Below, in pieces: positions 8,486-19,998 of a stretch of DNA of 64,000 nucleotides. Origin of the DNA: Fen-178 sp963722575 (lineage in GTDB: Bacteria; Acidobacteriota; Terriglobia; Bryobacterales; Bryobacteraceae). The position numbers were made by a program, and so were the translations under genes. Each line of letters begins with the position of its first letter. Within the stretch, counting starts at the first letter, position 1. The notes below the pieces were generated by a model, which was not told the origin of the DNA, did not search any database, and saw only the letters and a list, made by a program, of their open reading frames with translations. Where the stretch lies: positions 1,240,001 to 1,304,000 of the forward strand of contig CAVRNR010000022.1 of NCBI GenBank assembly GCA_963722575.1, written 5' to 3'.

Positions 8486-8802
8486 GTTTTCTGAGGCATG
8501 ACGAGATCTATCGGTCCGATGTGGGAATGAAAACCATCCTCAGCTTGGAGGCGAGTGCCGCCTCCCGTTGGTCGGCCCCGAGCCACGATAATGGGCGCGG
8601 TTTTGACCCCGCGCCCCTCCCATCGTCCGCGATGAGTCTCGGGTCGGCTATTCCTTGGCGGGTTGCTCTCCAGCAGAGCCCGCCTCCGCTTCACCGGCCG
8701 GAATCCATACTGCACCCACCGGCCGAAACAGTCAACCACCACCTGGCGGGGGCTGGGGAATTTTCGACCGGCGAAATGGGGAATTTTCAACCGGCGTTGA
8801 CA

Positions 8803-9387
8803 ATTGGATCGGTTTTGCCCCGCACATCCGAGATAAGAACCGTGTGCGCTAATGAGCGCCCGCACGGGTCCGTGCGGGGGGTGCCGGGCGACCGGCATTC
8901 CTACCGCGACCCCAGTTTTCCGGACTCGGGAAGATCGCCACCCCCAGCAGAGTGCCAATTCCACGCCAAATGCGGCCCGCCAGGGCTTCCGGAAAGAGTT
9001 TCGAGGCCCCAGGGTGCGCCGAAAGCGCCCTTCAGAGCGTTCCGACACCTCATTTTTGAAGATAACTCGAATGTTTTCTGTAAAATAGAAATGCTCACCC
9101 CGAAGGGTGAGCATTCTTTCCCCCTGTTCTACCAGGGTGATGTTCGATGGGAGAATCAGCTTCGACGGAATCGCAACCGTCAAAACCTTGTAGTTGGATC
9201 GTATTTCCCAACGGCTCGCAAGTCAAGAAGAAATCCGATGCAAAATTTTCAGCCGTAACCTCCTCGTATGGCCCGACTTGCGGGGACGTGCGTTTTTCGA
9301 CAGTGGGGCGGAGCGGTGGAAAAGCCCGGTTTCCAGGCTGAGGATTTCTCTCTAAGGCAAACAAAAGCTGGGTGTTATGTGGCGAGG
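8803..9387. other. 585-bp gene-free region right of the IS21 element
   Basis: After the ATTG target duplication there is no convincing gene on either strand. Two strong hairpins are present: 8859-8878 (8-bp stem, 4-nt loop) and 9090-9115 (11-bp stem, 4-nt loop). Short frames such as 9147-9341 on the plus strand (64 codons) lack a ribosome binding site and any recognised motif. It is probably degraded or intergenic DNA into which the IS inserted. Confidence 0.5.
9090..9115 (+). terminator. Orphan terminator-like hairpin
   Basis: A perfect 11-bp stem (9090-9100 with 9105-9115) has a CGAA loop and is followed by CTTTCCCC, an imperfect T-tract. No gene directly precedes it on either strand, so it may be a remnant or a repeat copy. 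Confidence 0.45.
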
Positions 9388-10358
9388 TCAGCGTCGTTCG
9401 AGATGCAGGGTGATCATGGCGTCGGGGTCCTCTCCCTTCCGGAAGCGGCGAAGGAAGGCCCGGAAACCACCGAACGCGAGACCGGACACAACACAGAACA
9501 CCAGCAGTAAGCCAGTGAGAACAAAGGCATTTACCACTAGATTGCCAATGTTATCCCGAAGCGTGGGAACATGCTCGTCGAGGGTCACTTCCACCCGATA
9601 ACGCACCCGGGCGAGCAGGCGCTCGGCGGCGTCGGGGTCGGGCGGGAAGAGAATGACGGCCACCAGAGGCCCGCTGCGCTTGACCTCCGCACCGGGGATT
9701 TTCCCGAGGCTGGCAGCCTGCTGCATGGCGATCTGGGGCGTGGGGTAGTTGAAAATGGTCAGTACCGTTTCCCCTTTTGGGCCGCGAAAAACGCCCAACT
9801 GCGCCTCGGCGCCGAGGTGGAAGGCCGCCGCCGACGGTGGGATACCGGGATTGAACTTCCGGAGGCTGGCGGGGCCGGTGATATAGCGCTCGCTGCCGGG
9901 GACCAAATCCTGCGAGGGAAGGTAACCAGGGAGCGTGGGAAGGGCCGTGGTGTCCACGTTGCGGAGCGACGCGACGATGGGGTCCAGTTCGGGAGTAGTG
10001 GGTTTGTAACCGCTGAATAAGAGGACGTAATTGCCGTGGACCAGCACCAGGCCGTCGGCGGTTTCGGCGGCCAGGGCAGCCAGTTTCGAGGGTTCGGACT
10101 TGCCGGGGCGCTGCCAGTCGTAAACCGCCAGAGCGCCAGTGGAATCCTGGAGACGCCAGGCGGTGGCGGTGAATCCGGCGGAGCCGTTTTCATAAGTGGC
10201 GGTCTCGGATTCCCGCAGGCCGTACTCGTCCCAGAGGGGACCGTCGGCGAGGACCGGCTGCGAAGCGGCCGTCCGATGCCAGACGCTGATGGCGTCGGGC
10301 CAGATGGCGGCCTGGGCCAGCGCGGGAACGAGGAGGGCGAGAAGCAATCCGGTCGTGC

Positions 10359-10374
<16 letters not shown>
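9388..10374 (-). CDS. DUF6599 family exported membrane-anchored protein
   Basis: A 328-residue protein with a signal peptide (LLLALLVPALAQA, about 9-22), a large extracytoplasmic domain typical of acidobacterial DUF6599 proteins (YENGSAGFTATAWRLQDSTG, GNYVLLFSGYKPTTPELDPI, FRGPKGETVLTIFNYPTPQI), a transmembrane helix near the C-terminus (NLVVNAFVLTGLLLVFCVVS) and a short basic tail. The family is uncharacterised. Its start overlaps the secA stop by 16 bp, so it is probably co-translated with SecA. Confidence 0.8.
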
Positions 10375-13250
<2,876 letters not shown>

Positions 13251-13299
13251 AGGTCTCGCTACGGCGGGGAGTCCGTCAGTTCTTATTTTACTCTGTCGT

Positions 13300-13327
13300 G
13301 GGGGCCGGGCATGCCCGGCCCCTACAG
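13300..13327 (+). repeat. GC-rich palindromic repeat (family C)
   Basis: A near-perfect palindrome centred on GGGCATGCCC with GGGGCC/GGCCCC arms and a CTAC edge lies between hicB and the secA start. A near-identical palindrome with CACG at the centre is at 15000-15027. Confidence 0.8.
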
Positions 13328-13375
13328 AGAAGACGGACGGTGGGAGAGGTGCTTAGCGGATGTAGCCCACGGCAA

Positions 13376-13597
13376 TCACGCCGCAACGGTAACCCGTTCC
13401 GCCTCGGCCGCGGGCGGCGGCACAGCTTCGCCGTGCGCGCGCAAGGATGCAATGTGGCACGGGATGGAATACACGATCCGTTGCCGGGCCTCTTCGCGCG
13501 TCCGGCCGGTCGCAACGCATCCGGGGAGGTCGGGAACGTACGCACCGAAACCGGACCCGTCTTCGGCTGGCTCAATGATCACCAGATATTCGTTCAT
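13376..13597 (-). CDS. hicB: HicB-family antitoxin
   Basis: A 73-residue protein with the HicB partial RNase H-like fold: EYLVIIEPAEDGSGFGAYVPDLPGCVATG, then a helix starting TREEARQRI. It lacks a C-terminal DNA-binding domain, as in short HicB proteins. It should bind and neutralise the HicA nuclease encoded directly upstream, with which it overlaps by 4 bp. The toxin-first gene order is normal for hicAB. Confidence 0.9.
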   Translation of the reverse strand: MNEYLVIIEPAEDGSGFGAYVPDLPGCVATGRTREEARQRIVYSIPCHIASLRAHGEAVPPPAAEAERVTVAA

Positions 13598-13809
13598 TTC
13601 TCCAAATCCTCCCTGGTCAAGCCGGCTTGTTTCAGGATACTACCGACCAGCCAGTGCGGTAGCGTGTCGCCGTGGTGGCCGTTCACGGTGACGGTGCCCT
13701 TCTTGGTGGAATGGCGAAACTGGCGGTGGCTTGTGCCTTCTTGACGCTCCAACCGCCACCCATCTCGTCTCAACATCTTCAGAACGTCTAAGACCTTTGC
13801 TACCGCCAT
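13594..13809 (-). CDS. hicA: HicA-family mRNA interferase toxin
   Basis: A 71-residue dsRBD-like toxin with the catalytic His in the conserved stretch EGTSHRQFRH, preceded by the helix KVLDVLKMLRRDGWRLER and followed by GTVTVNGHHGDTLPHW and the terminal helix ILKQAGLTREDLEK. HicA cleaves mRNA independently of the ribosome. The stop overlaps hicB by 4 bp. It is divergent from the PL22-like gene. Confidence 0.92.
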   Translation of the reverse strand: MAVAKVLDVLKMLRRDGWRLERQEGTSHRQFRHSTKKGTVTVNGHHGDTLPHWLVGSILKQAGLTREDLEK

Positions 13810-13889
13810 AACAAAATCACGGCCGGGCCTTGGATGAACGCCAGAGCGAGGCGTTGGCAGGCCATCTGGGCTTAGGATACCATCGGCTT

Positions 13890-15002
13890 ATGGCCGCTTC
13901 GGCGCGCCGCTTCTCGCGCAGATCGTTTCTCGTTGCCGGACTGGTCGGGACCCGTCTGGCGGCCCAGGGCCTCAAGGGAACCACGTTTCCATCGGACTGG
14001 CGGCGGTACTCCGATCCGGCCACGGAGATGGACGTCTACCGCCTTACCAACCCGGCTTATTCCAGCACCATGCCGGCGTATTACAACCGCGCCATTGCCC
14101 GGTCCAGCGGGTGGATGCTGTTTGGCTGCGACCGCGGCGGATCTCCCCAGGCCTTCCACATGGATTTGAAGAGCGGCGAGACGCGCCAGTTGACCGAGGC
14201 CGCGGAACTGGATGGCGCGTCCATCGCGCTTCTGCCGGACGACCGCTCGTTCTGCTACTTCGCGGGACGCTCCTTGCATATCGCCAACCTCGCCACGCTG
14301 CGGGAGCGCAAGCTGTACGAGGTCCCGGAGGGTTGGGACCGGGGTGCCGGAATGAGCGTGTCGCCGGACGGAACCCACGCCGCCTTCACGGAGCGGCGCG
14401 GCGCAGGCTGGCGGCTGCGCATGGTGGCGCTCTCGCACGGCGCGGCGCGCACGGTGCTGGAGGCGCCGGTCGAGATGGGCGACCCCATCGCGCGGCCCAG
14501 GCGCGCGCAGATCCTGTACCGGCAGGCCGACGAGGCGTTGTGGCTGGTGGATTCCGACGGGAAACAGAACCGCCGGCTCAGGCTGGCGGCCGGGCGCGTC
14601 CGAGCGGCCAATTGGGCGCCGGACGGCAAGACCATCCTGTACTTGAACATCCCCGAAGACCGGACGCAGTTGAACGCCATCCGCGAATACGCGCCCGATA
14701 CGGCCAGCGACCAACTGGTGGCCAGGACCAGCCAGTTCGCGACTTTCGGATTCAACCGCGACACCTCGGTGTTTGTCGGGGCGAGCCGCAATGCCGCGTC
14801 GCCGGACGTTTTGATTCTGCTGCGCGTGACGCGGCGGGAACTGACGCTGTGCGAGCACAAGGCCAGCCATCCGGAATCGGTGGCGCCGGTGTTCGCGCCG
14901 GATAGCCAGCGCATTTACTTCCAAAGCGACCGCGACGGCCACCCGGCAATCTACTGCGTACACGTGGAGAAGCTGGTGGAGAAGACGGCCACCACGGTGT
15001 AG
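13890..15002 (+). CDS. Oligogalacturonate lyase-like beta-propeller enzyme (PL22-type), Tat-exported
   Basis: About 370 residues from ATG 13890, chosen because the N-terminus then reads as a twin-arginine signal (RRSFLVAGLVG) ending near RLAAQ. The body is a seven-bladed propeller rich in SPDG/DPDD-type repeats (SVSPDGTHAAFTER, NWAPDGKTILYLN, FAPDSQRIYFQSDRDGHP) and resembles PL22 oligogalacturonide lyases at DVYRLTNPAYSSTMPAYYNR and MLFGCDRGGSPQAFHMDL. PL22 enzymes convert oligogalacturonides to unsaturated monomers. Export would be unusual, since the best-known PL22 enzymes are cytoplasmic, so the substrate is tentative. The TAG stop falls in repeat 15000-15027. Confidence 0.7.
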   Translation: MAASARRFSRRSFLVAGLVGTRLAAQGLKGTTFPSDWRRYSDPATEMDVYRLTNPAYSSTMPAYYNRAIARSSGWMLFGCDRGGSPQAFHMDLKSGETRQLTEAAELDGASIALLPDDRSFCYFAGRSLHIANLATLRERKLYEVPEGWDRGAGMSVSPDGTHAAFTERRGAGWRLRMVALSHGAARTVLEAPVEMGDPIARPRRAQILYRQADEALWLVDSDGKQNRRLRLAAGRVRAANWAPDGKTILYLNIPEDRTQLNAIREYAPDTASDQLVARTSQFATFGFNRDTSVFVGASRNAASPDVLILLRVTRRELTLCEHKASHPESVAPVFAPDSQRIYFQSDRDGHPAIYCVHVEKLVEKTATTV

Positions 15003-15027
15003 GGGCCGGGCACGCCCGGCCCCTACG
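15000..15027 (+). repeat. GC-rich palindromic repeat (family C), overlapping a stop codon
   Basis: The palindrome starts TAGGGGCCGGGC and ends GCCCGGCCCCTA with a CA/CG centre. Its first three bases are the stop codon of the PL22-like gene. Located between convergent genes, it can form a terminator-like hairpin. Confidence 0.8.
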
Positions 15028-15029
15028 GG

Positions 15030-15914
15030 TTATCTTCCGATGGTTTCCTTGGGCGTCGAGAGGTAGCCGACGATCTGGTTCTTCCCAACCGTGTTGATGA
15101 CCAGTTCGTACGGCAGGCGCCCACCCTTGGAGGTGTAGAACTGGACCGGCTCATTGATGCTCTTGTTCTCTTTCAGGGTGAGCTTGTCGTCCGCCATTAC
15201 CTGGACGGTGTACCTGTTCTTCTTAACGTCGGCATTCTTGAGCAGCAGCGTGATATCGCCGAAACGTTCCGGCTTCTTGGTCTTGCCGAGTTTGACGTCG
15301 ATGTAGTTGCGCTCGCCCAGGCGCTTGAGGGCGGCCAGTTCCTTGGCGTTGGTGGCCACCAGGCCGCTCTGCACGCCCAGATCGCCGGTGACGGACTTCA
15401 GGTCGGCGATGGTCTTCTGCAATTCGGCCTGCGTCGCGGACACCTGGGTCTTCACGTTTCCGACATCGGTGGAGACATCGGCAATCTTGGAATTGGCGGC
15501 GGTAGCGGACTGCTTGACGTCGCTGATTTCGGAACTGACTTGCTGCTGCACCTTGGCCTGCTCGGCTTCGATCTGGCGCGCTAACTGCTCGGCGCGGGCC
15601 GTGGCTTCGGCCTTGGCCTGGGCGGACATGGTCCGGGCCTGATCGTGGAGCTGCGCCTGGGAGGCCTCCAACTCCGCTTTCAAGGTCTCGAGGTGGCGCT
15701 GCTGCGCGGCCGTGTTGACCGAGGAGGCGTCCCTCAGATTGGTTAACCCCGTCTTGACGGACTGGTCCAGCTTGGCCAGGTCCGTTTGGAGATGGTCGAT
15801 CTGGATGTAGAGGTAGACGTTGGCGGCCACGAGGGCGATGATAGCGCCGGCCACGAGCGCGGTGAGGAGAGGCGAGCGCGGGGGCTGCGGCTCCGTATAT
15901 GTCGTTGGACTCAC
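15030..15914 (-). CDS. Membrane-anchored coiled-coil protein of unknown function
   Basis: A 294-residue protein: short cytoplasmic tail, one transmembrane helix (LLTALVAGAIIALVAANVYLY is 21 residues wide at about 16-36, quoted here only as a position marker by its ends LLTA and VYLY), a long Ala/Gln/Glu-rich coiled coil (about 40-195) and a C-terminal beta-rich domain (about 200-290) containing KLGKTKKPERFGDITLLL and YELVINTVGKNQIVGYLS. This build suggests a periplasmic spacer or scaffold protein. No enzyme motif. It is in its own unit, 62 bp from the convergent nuclease-like gene's stop on the same strand. Confidence 0.75.
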   Translation of the reverse strand: MSPTTYTEPQPPRSPLLTALVAGAIIALVAANVYLYIQIDHLQTDLAKLDQSVKTGLTNLRDASSVNTAAQQRHLETLKAELEASQAQLHDQARTMSAQAKAEATARAEQLARQIEAEQAKVQQQVSSEISDVKQSATAANSKIADVSTDVGNVKTQVSATQAELQKTIADLKSVTGDLGVQSGLVATNAKELAALKRLGERNYIDVKLGKTKKPERFGDITLLLKNADVKKNRYTVQVMADDKLTLKENKSINEPVQFYTSKGGRLPYELVINTVGKNQIVGYLSTPKETIGR

Positions 15915-15976
15915 GTTGTCGTACTCCTTTTAGCTTCTTACAGTATAGATGGCCCGGGAGGGCGTTTCGGTTTCGC

Positions 15977-17386
15977 CTAAGCGAGATCGAACGACTGGCC
16001 GGGCGCTGGGATCGCCACACTCAGATTGTACGTGGAATCGAGCAGTTTGGCGAGTGTCTGGGACTGCTGGGGCTCGCCGTGGACCAGAAAGACCCGGCGC
16101 AGGGATGGCGCCAGCGGCCGGATCCACTCCATCAACTCACCCTGGTCGGCGTGCGCGCTCAGCTCGTCCAGGCTCGAAATCTCCGCCCTGACGCGCATGG
16201 GCTCGCCGAAAATCCGCACTTCCGGCCATTTTTCGACGAGCTTGCGTCCCAGCGTATCCTGCGCCTGGAACCCGGTGATGAGCACGGTATTGCGCGGATC
16301 TTCGATGTTGTTGCGCAGGTGGTGCAGAATGCGGCCCGCCTCGCACATTCCGGAGGCCGATATGACCACGAAAGGTCCGTGCAGGTCGTTCAGCTTCTTG
16401 GAGTCGGCCACCTCGCGGATGTACCGCAGGCGCCCGAAGCCGAAAGGGTCCTCGTGGTGCGACAGGTACTCCCTGGTCTCGTCGTCGAAGCACTCGGGGT
16501 GATCGCGGTGGACCTCGGTGACGTTCAACGCCAGCGGGCTATCGACGAAAATGGGGATGCTGGGAATGCGCTTCTCGTTGGCGAGCTGGTGCAGCAGGAG
16601 CACGAGCTGCTGGGTGCGGCCCACGGCGAAGGCCGGCACGATGATGCGTCCGCCGCGCCCGGCGGTGCGGTTCACGACGTCGGCGAGCTTGTTGACGACG
16701 TGGCCGACGTTCTTGTGAAAACGCCCGCCGTAGGTGCTCTCCATGATCAGGTATTCGGCGGGCGGCATGCTTTCGGGATCGCGGATGATGGGCAGGTTCG
16801 GCCGGCCAATATCTCCGGAAAAACCCAGGCGCACGCTGGAGCCGTTGGACGCTTCGTGAAGCACGACGAAAGAGGAGCCGAGAATATGCCCGGCGTCGTA
16901 GCTCGTGTAGTTCAGGCCGGGGGCCAGTATGTGCGGGGAGTGGTACGGAACCGGCTGCAGCAGCGGCAGGGTGCGCTCGGCATCCGCCATGGTGTAGAGC
17001 GGCTCCACATGGCCGTCTTCGAGGCCCATGGACTTGCGGTGCTCGAGCCGCTGGTTCAGGAACTCGGCGTCCTTTTCATGGATATGCGCCGTGTCGCGCA
17101 GCATCCAGTGGCACAGATCGATGGTGGCCGGAGTGGAGAAGACGGGGCCGGAGAAGCCGCTCTTCACCAGGGTGGGGAGGTTCCCGGAATGGTCGATGTG
17201 GGCGTGTGAAAGAACCACGGCATCGATGGAGGAACCCGGGAACGGAAGGTTGCGATTCTTGCGGTCGGCCTCTTTCCGCCGGCCCTGGTGCAGTCCGCAA
17301 TCGAGCAGAAAACGCCGGCCGCCGGATTCCACAAGGTGCATCGAGCCGGTGACCTCGCCGGCCGCGCCCCAGAACGTAAGCTTCAT
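15977..17386 (-). CDS. Metallo-beta-lactamase/beta-CASP ribonuclease-family protein
   Basis: A 469-residue cytoplasmic zinc hydrolase. The MBL motif HxHxDH reads LSHAHIDHSG (about 58-67). Further metal ligands occur in SYDAGHILGSS, and the beta-CASP and RNA-specificity motifs in SGMCEAGRILHHL, LITGFQAQDTLGRKL and a final FLVHGEPQQ. The layout matches bacterial homologues of CPSF-73/YSH1-type exoribonucleases rather than RNase J. It is expected to process or degrade RNA. The last residues (SVAIPAPGQSFDLA) follow the family's C-terminal strand. Confidence 0.93.
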   Translation of the reverse strand: MKLTFWGAAGEVTGSMHLVESGGRRFLLDCGLHQGRRKEADRKNRNLPFPGSSIDAVVLSHAHIDHSGNLPTLVKSGFSGPVFSTPATIDLCHWMLRDTAHIHEKDAEFLNQRLEHRKSMGLEDGHVEPLYTMADAERTLPLLQPVPYHSPHILAPGLNYTSYDAGHILGSSFVVLHEASNGSSVRLGFSGDIGRPNLPIIRDPESMPPAEYLIMESTYGGRFHKNVGHVVNKLADVVNRTAGRGGRIIVPAFAVGRTQQLVLLLHQLANEKRIPSIPIFVDSPLALNVTEVHRDHPECFDDETREYLSHHEDPFGFGRLRYIREVADSKKLNDLHGPFVVISASGMCEAGRILHHLRNNIEDPRNTVLITGFQAQDTLGRKLVEKWPEVRIFGEPMRVRAEISSLDELSAHADQGELMEWIRPLAPSLRRVFLVHGEPQQSQTLAKLLDSTYNLSVAIPAPGQSFDLA

Positions 17387-17691
17387 CTGCCACCCGCCAG
17401 GAACATGATGTCTACCCCGGAAGGGTCATGGTAGCGCATTGCGAAACAAGAATGGGGGATTCTGTTTGGGTGCCGGGCGGCTTAGGAGCGTTGGCAAGAA
17501 TTATGGCCACGGATGAACACGGATGAACACGGATAAGAAAAAACTCTTAAGACAAAAAAAATTTGCTTTCTTGTTCCTGTTCTTGCCTTATCCGTGTTTA
17601 TCCGTGTTCATCCGTGGCTAAATTGGTTTTTTCTTGCCTTCTTGTGCTCTTGGTTCAGCGCCAACCGCCGCGGGGCTTCGGGACATGGTAG
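17387..17691. other. 305-bp intergenic region with a long inverted repeat
   Basis: No gene is visible. The region holds the CCACGGATGAACACGGAT inverted repeat described separately and ends at the tRNA-Ala gene. Confidence 0.6.
17506..17618 (+). repeat. Inverted repeat pair built from 'GGATGAACAC' units
   Basis: The left arm (17506-17537) contains direct repeats of GGATGAACAC and pairs with the right arm (about 17587-17618) with a single mismatch; an A/T-rich spacer of about 50 bases with poly-A lies between. Such CCACGGATGAACACGGAT repeats recur between genes in many environmental bacterial genomes (general knowledge). Transcribed, it would form a long hairpin. Confidence 0.85.
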
Positions 17692-17767
17692 TGGTGGACG
17701 ACGGGGGGATCGAACCCCCAACCTCTGCATTGCGAACGCAGCGCTCTCCCAATTGAGCTAGTCGCCC
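17692..17767 (-). tRNA. tRNA-Ala (anticodon CGC)
   Basis: A 76-nt gene including an encoded CCA. On the minus strand the acceptor stem GGGCGAC pairs with GTCGTCC (one G-U). The D arm contains AGCTCAATTGGGAGAGC, the anticodon stem-loop is CTGCG-TTCGCAA-TGCAG with anticodon CGC, and the T arm is GGGGGTTCGATCCCC. The CGC anticodon reads GCG, a common alanine codon in this high-GC genome. Confidence 0.96.
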
Positions 17768-17795
17768 ACTCGAGCCACCAATTACAATATAACAA

Positions 17796-18518
17796 ATGGC
17801 GGTGTGGCGGATTACCGGGCAGATCCGGCGCATGCGGCGGGATTGGGATCGACGGGCCCGCGAAAACGCGCGCTACTACGTGGTCACCGGCCAAGACCGC
17901 TGGTCCGACGAGGAGTTCTACGAATCCGGCCATGTCACGCTGGAAAAGGACATTCTGAACGACCTCGCCAACGTCTGCCAGGGCATCGACCCGAAGGACA
18001 TGCGGGTGCTCGAAATCGGGTGCGGCGCCGGGCGCGTCACGCGCGCGCTGGCGGGCTTCTTCGGCCAGGTCTACGCCGTGGATATCAGCCGCCGGATGGT
18101 GCGCCAGGCCCGGCGCGCGGTGGACGGGTTCCCCAACGTGCGCGTATTCCGGAACAATGGCATGGACCTCCGCGCCGTGCGCGAACACTGGTGGAACCGC
18201 TTCGGCCTGGGCGCCAAACCGCAAATGGATTTCGCTTTTTCCTGTATGGTGTTTCAGCACATCCCCAGCCACGCCATCATCGAGAGTTACCTGCGCGAGG
18301 TCTGCCGCCTGCTGCGGCCCGGCGCACTCTTCAAATTCCAGGTGCAGGGATCTTCGCTGGCGGAAACCAAGCCGGACGATACCTGGGTGGGCGTCTCGTT
18401 TAGCGAGCGGGATGCGCGCGAGATGGCGGAACGTTGCGGCTTCGAGCTGCGATACCAGCGCGACGCTGGCAGCCAGTATTACTGGTTGTGGTGCTTCAAG
18501 AAGCCGGAAACCCGATAG
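17796..18518 (+). CDS. Class I SAM-dependent methyltransferase
   Basis: A 240-residue Rossmann-fold methyltransferase. The SAM-binding motif I is VLEIGCGAGRVTRALAG (about 71-87), with the acidic strand-2 residue in VYAVDISRRMV and post-motif sequences FSCMVFQHIP and EVCRLLRPGALFKFQVQG. The N-terminus (MRRDWDRRARENARYYV) is a typical opening of a group of acidobacterial methyltransferases, so ATG 17832 is a credible alternative start. Substrate unknown. It lies 28 bp from the oppositely oriented tRNA gene and ends at repeat 18519-18607. Confidence 0.85.
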   Translation: MAVWRITGQIRRMRRDWDRRARENARYYVVTGQDRWSDEEFYESGHVTLEKDILNDLANVCQGIDPKDMRVLEIGCGAGRVTRALAGFFGQVYAVDISRRMVRQARRAVDGFPNVRVFRNNGMDLRAVREHWWNRFGLGAKPQMDFAFSCMVFQHIPSHAIIESYLREVCRLLRPGALFKFQVQGSSLAETKPDDTWVGVSFSERDAREMAERCGFELRYQRDAGSQYYWLWCFKKPETR

Positions 18519-18607
18519 GTGGCGCCGGCGATCTTTGTCGCCGGTGTCCTTTCCGGTTCGGACAACCCCACCGGCGACAAGGGGGTGCCCCCTGGGCCCG
18601 GCGCTAC
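18519..18607 (+). repeat. Composite ~90-bp repeat (family D), copy 1
   Basis: It starts GGTGGCGCCGGCG, contains the hairpin around GGCGAT-TTTGTCGCCGG and a second GGCGACAAGGGGG block, and ends CCCGGCGCTAC. It matches the copy at 20504-20590 over both ends; the middle differs. It follows the methyltransferase stop immediately. Confidence 0.85.
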
Positions 18608-18609
18608 GC

Positions 18610-18855
18610 TCAGAAGCCGTGGCCCGAGGAGTGTTTCTGCCGCTCCTTACGGCGGGCCGCCCAATACTTCTTCATCCTGTCGGAAACTTCCTGGCGTTCT
18701 TTGGGGTCCATGAACTTCCGGCCGCGGCGCTTGACGCCTTCGGTGAGAGCCGGAACGGCACCGGCACTTCGCTGCAGTTCCTCCAGCGAAGCGATTACGC
18801 GCTCGAGTCTCTCTTTCTCGGCGTATAGTTCCTGAATCGCTTTGAATAAGTCCAT
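18610..18855 (-). CDS. Small basic protein, acidobacterial 'RRGRKxM' type
   Basis: An 81-residue protein. The N-terminal half is a predicted coiled coil (ELYAEKERLERVIASLEELQ). The basic C-terminal half (GVKRRGRKFMDPKERQEVSD and RMKKYWAARRKERQK) resembles AT-hook or histone-H1-like DNA-binding tails. I recall similar short proteins as common in acidobacterial genomes, without known function. DNA or RNA binding is inference from charge. It is alone on its strand, downstream of tat genes of the same orientation but 93 bp from tatC. Confidence 0.75.
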   Translation of the reverse strand: MDLFKAIQELYAEKERLERVIASLEELQRSAGAVPALTEGVKRRGRKFMDPKERQEVSDRMKKYWAARRKERQKHSSGHGF

Positions 18856-18948
18856 AGCATGTCTGACTATCGACTAACCACACAAGTCACGTGAACGGAT
18901 CACTGATGATGTTACACCCGTTACGTGGCCTAATTCCACCAAAAAACG

Positions 18949-19995
18949 CTAGTGCGTTAGAAATGGCCAGTATGGTACCAGTTTGATTGCATGCTTAGTA
19001 ACGGCGATATAACCCACGACGGCTAGAAGAAGTAGTAAGGGCAGGACGATAGTCAGGACCTTGCGCCATGGGAATCTCCGGTTCTCGCGGTGCAGTACTA
19101 GTAAGTAACCGGCGAAGATGCCCACATAGAACAGCAGGCACATCGGCACCGCGAACAGCATCATGTTGAAAACGTCGGGGGTCGGGGTTACTACAGCGGC
19201 GATGATGAAGATGATCAGGATGGCGTAACGGCTGTGCCGCACCAGAAACGCCGGCTTGACGATTCTGAGCAATGTCAGGAAGAAGATCAGGACGGGGAGT
19301 TCGAAAACCAATCCGACGCCGAGAATCACGTTCACAAACAAATCGAAATACTCGGTGATGGAAACCATCGGCTCGACATGGTTCCCGTTCCCGATGCTCA
19401 GCAGGAACGTCAGGCCATAGCGGAAGGCCACGAAGTAGGCGAAGACGCCGCCGAGAATGAACAGGCCGGCGGAGGTGAGCACAAACGGAACCGCCCATCG
19501 CCGCTCCTTGCGGTACAGACCGGGGGAGATGAAAGCCCAGACCTGATAGAGGACCCAGGGGGAGCCCAGGAAGATGGCGCACAGGACGGGCAGCTTGAAC
19601 CAGATCACGTTGAAACTCTCCATGGGGGTGATCTGTTTGAGTGTTTGCGGGTAGCCGAGAGTCTTGAGGGCCTGCACGGCCGGCTGGGAGACGAAGTTCC
19701 AGAGCTCGTTGCAGAAGGTAAGGCTCAAGACGAAGGCTACGCCCAGGCCCCAGAGGGCCCGGATGATGCGCATCCTCAGCTCTTGCAGATGTTCCAGGAA
19801 AGACATGCGCAGCATGCCGTCCTCTTCATCGTCGGAGTCGCCTCCGGAGGGCGGCGGCGGTGGCGGAGTCTTCCCGCCCCCGCCGGAGCGAGGTTTGACT
19901 TTCTCCACCGCGGTCACGGGAGTGGAAGCGGACGCGGAAGGCACGGCGCCAGCTTGGGGATCGCCGGTCCCCTTCGGTTCGTCGGAAGAATTCAT
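18949..19995 (-). CDS. tatC: Sec-independent translocase TatC with long N-terminal extension
   Basis: A 348-residue polytopic membrane protein that recognises twin-arginine signals. The TatC domain starts at about residue 64 (MSFLEHLQELRMRIIRAL) and shows the conserved first loop (ESFNVIWFKLPVLCAIFLG), PWVLYQVWAFISPGLYRKER, and FELPVLIFFLTLLRIV, with six membrane helices. The first 60 residues form a Pro/Gly/acidic extension (PPPPPPSGGDSDDEEDG) absent from standard TatC. tatA lies 3 bp upstream. Likely clients in this window are the Tat-signal enzymes at 13.9, 51.6 and 54.2 kb. Confidence 0.97.
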   Translation of the reverse strand: MNSSDEPKGTGDPQAGAVPSASASTPVTAVEKVKPRSGGGGKTPPPPPPSGGDSDDEEDGMLRMSFLEHLQELRMRIIRALWGLGVAFVLSLTFCNELWNFVSQPAVQALKTLGYPQTLKQITPMESFNVIWFKLPVLCAIFLGSPWVLYQVWAFISPGLYRKERRWAVPFVLTSAGLFILGGVFAYFVAFRYGLTFLLSIGNGNHVEPMVSITEYFDLFVNVILGVGLVFELPVLIFFLTLLRIVKPAFLVRHSRYAILIIFIIAAVVTPTPDVFNMMLFAVPMCLLFYVGIFAGYLLVLHRENRRFPWRKVLTIVLPLLLLLAVVGYIAVTKHAIKLVPYWPFLTH

Positions 19996-19998
19996 TCG

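Larger units (their letters stand above)
6296..8802 (+). mobile_element. Complete IS21-family insertion sequence
   Basis: A 2,507-bp element encoding IstA and IstB. The ends are imperfect inverted repeats beginning TGTCA-CGCCGG: the left end reads inward from 6296, the right end inward from 8802. Inside each end are two tandem copies of a 19-bp motif (GCCGG...CCCCA): 6303-6321 and 6326-6344 on the left, 8777-8795 and 8754-8772 (inverted) on the right, as expected for the multiple terminal transposase-binding sites of IS21 elements. The direct repeat ATTG flanks the element (6292-6295 and 8803-8806), fitting the 4-bp target duplication of the family. Both genes are intact, so the element may be active. 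Confidence 0.92.

Noticed and set aside
8404..9183. Minus-strand 259-codon frame across the right end of the IS21 element
   Set aside because: It spans the inverted repeat and istB 3' end with no motif; it is chance coding potential.
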